Origin: an uncultured bacterium | Lineage (GTDB): Bacteria; Bacillota; Clostridia; Lachnospirales; Lachnospiraceae | Assembly: GCA_937893485.1 (NCBI GenBank) | Contig: CALBJL010000151.1 | Coordinates: forward strand, 1 to 5,484 | DNA length: 5,484 bases | Direction of reading: 5' to 3' | Part shown: positions 4,838-5,484 of the stretch, in pieces | Position numbering within the stretch: the first letter of the stretch is position 1 | Layout of the letters: each line of letters opens with the position of its first letter | The notes under the pieces: model-generated | Told to the model about the DNA's origin: nothing | What the model saw: the letters and a program-made list of their open reading frames with translations, nothing else | The model's database searches: none | Made by a program: the position numbers and the translations under genes

Positions 4838-5484
4838 ATGAAAAAAGGGACAGATATGAGAGATTCTACGAAGATTTCAGAGAAAAAAAGACAGAGAAAG
4901 CGCAGGCTGCAGGCTGCCGGGGCACGTGTGTGTACCTGCTGTCTGCTGCTGTTTTTGTGTATGACGCTCCTATTGCCGGATACGGTACTGGCACAGCAGA
5001 TGTCGAATTCCGAAAAAGGCGATGGCGCATCGACAGTCGTAGTAGAGGAATACCAGAACGGCAAGGATTATACAGGGTGGTATACCGTGACTGTGCGTGT
5101 TGTGGATGATGAGACCGGACAGCCCATCAAGGGCATTTATGTAACGCTCAATTCTACGATCAAGGGTGAGGCAGGACACGGGCCGAATATTAACGGTATC
5201 ACGGAATATATGACGGATGCCGATGGACGGCTGGATTTTCGTATCTATCCGGGACCGATTACGTATATGGCGCGTGTATCCGCGCAGAAGGGTTATCTGG
5301 CGCTGGAGCAGGAGATCGGGGCAGTTACAAAAGATTTTATGGTGATCACGCTGCGGCTGAAAAAGGATGATGACAAGAAGGACGATAATAAGGATAATAA
5401 CAACAATAACGGCGGTAACAACGGAGGAGGCGGCTGGAATCCCGGCTGGAACCCCGGTGGAAACACCGATAAGGATGATGATCC
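4838..5484 (+). CDS. Secreted protein with transthyretin/Cna-B-like domain and low-complexity linker, 3' end outside window
   Basis: 215 complete codons are visible and the frame is still open at the right edge. A long basic n-region (KKRQRKRR, 16-23) leads to a hydrophobic core (about 31-47) that holds four Cys (32, 34, 35, 41), then a likely signal peptidase I site after A52 (VLA, then QQMSNS). Residues about 82-174 form one beta-sandwich domain with the hallmarks of carboxypeptidase-regulatory/Cna-B-like folds: 'VTVRVVDDETGQPIKGIYVTL' split over 84-104, 'TDADGRLDFRI' (126-136), 'PGPITYMARV' (138-147), 'KGYLA' (151-155) and closing strand 'VITLRL' (169-174). Such domains act as stalk or adhesion modules in Gram-positive surface proteins. 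Afterwards comes a charged, then Asn/Gly-rich linker (175 onward). The missing part may hold further domains or a cell-wall sorting signal; that cannot be seen. The gene starts 17 nt after the previous stop, in the same operon. Confidence 0.85.
   Translation, partial: MKKGTDMRDSTKISEKKRQRKRRLQAAGARVCTCCLLLFLCMTLLLPDTVLAQQMSNSEKGDGASTVVVEEYQNGKDYTGWYTVTVRVVDDETGQPIKGIYVTLNSTIKGEAGHGPNINGITEYMTDADGRLDFRIYPGPITYMARVSAQKGYLALEQEIGAVTKDFMVITLRLKKDDDKKDDNKDNNNNNGGNNGGGGWNPGWNPGGNTDKDDD
5360..5484 (+). other. Low-complexity Asp/Lys/Asn/Gly linker coding region
   Basis: From residue 175 of the last gene the code turns to GAT/AAG/AAT/GGN codons: a Lys/Asp block, then a run of five Asn, then Gly-rich sequence, and again Asp at the window edge. 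This is typical of flexible or wall-spanning linkers between a folded domain and a C-terminal anchor. Confidence 0.65.
5432..5455 (+). repeat. Two tandem 12-bp units encoding Gly-Trp-Asn-Pro
   Basis: GGCTGGAATCCC (5432-5443) is followed directly by GGCTGGAACCCC (5444-5455), differing at one base, then by a decayed third unit reading Gly-Gly-Asn-Thr. The unit is a multiple of three and stays in frame, so copy number could vary without breaking the gene. Confidence 0.6.

Noticed and set aside
4928..4963. Lipoprotein signal (lipobox) in the last gene
   Set aside because: The Cys residues follow Leu/Thr/Val rather than the Ala/Gly/Ser expected before a lipidated Cys, and a good signal peptidase I site (VLA before QQ) lies just after.

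Overview
The window looks like part of one surface-protein operon from a Gram-positive bacterium of the Firmicutes, most likely a gut Clostridia/Lachnospiraceae-type genome. This rests on strong AAGGAG/GGAGG ribosome binding sites, Gram-positive style signal peptides with long basic n-regions, a mix of ATG, GTG and TTG starts, GC content that looks close to half, and protein families I recall from that group. No species can be named. Seven genes lie head to tail on the plus strand with gaps from 35 nt down to a 4-nt overlap. I see no promoter, terminator, RNA gene, insertion sequence or CRISPR array.

Layout. Bases 1-1520 hold the 3' part of a large secreted or surface protein made of beta-rich, Ig-like segments; its start lies off the left edge. 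Bases 1522-2151 encode a small protein with one N-terminal membrane helix and an outer beta-rich domain. Bases 2148-2867 and 2878-3564 encode two exported proteins that are clear paralogs of each other. Bases 3600-4181 and 4188-4820 encode two more single-pass membrane proteins, close paralogs of each other and more distant relatives of the one at 1522. From 4838 to the right edge runs a secreted protein with a transthyretin/Cna-B-like beta-sandwich domain followed by an Asp/Lys/Asn/Gly-rich linker; it is cut by the window end.

Taken together, the operon repeats two building blocks. Block A is an exported beta domain with an 'SFEVPLY' strand, a later 'N(T/N)S' strand and, in the two paralogs, an 'LPAVT' strand. 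It occurs in both small secreted proteins and, more weakly, at the C-terminus of the first protein. Block B is a membrane-anchored ectodomain marked by 'NPTP', 'IEN...NKY', 'SG(V/I/L)I' and 'G.Y...A....D..T' and is present three times. No enzyme, sortase, LPXTG motif or transporter is visible. My inference is a surface assembly or adhesive layer with membrane-held partners, built from families without an established function. It resembles WxL-type or TasA-type loci in general plan but not in motifs. Function is unproven.
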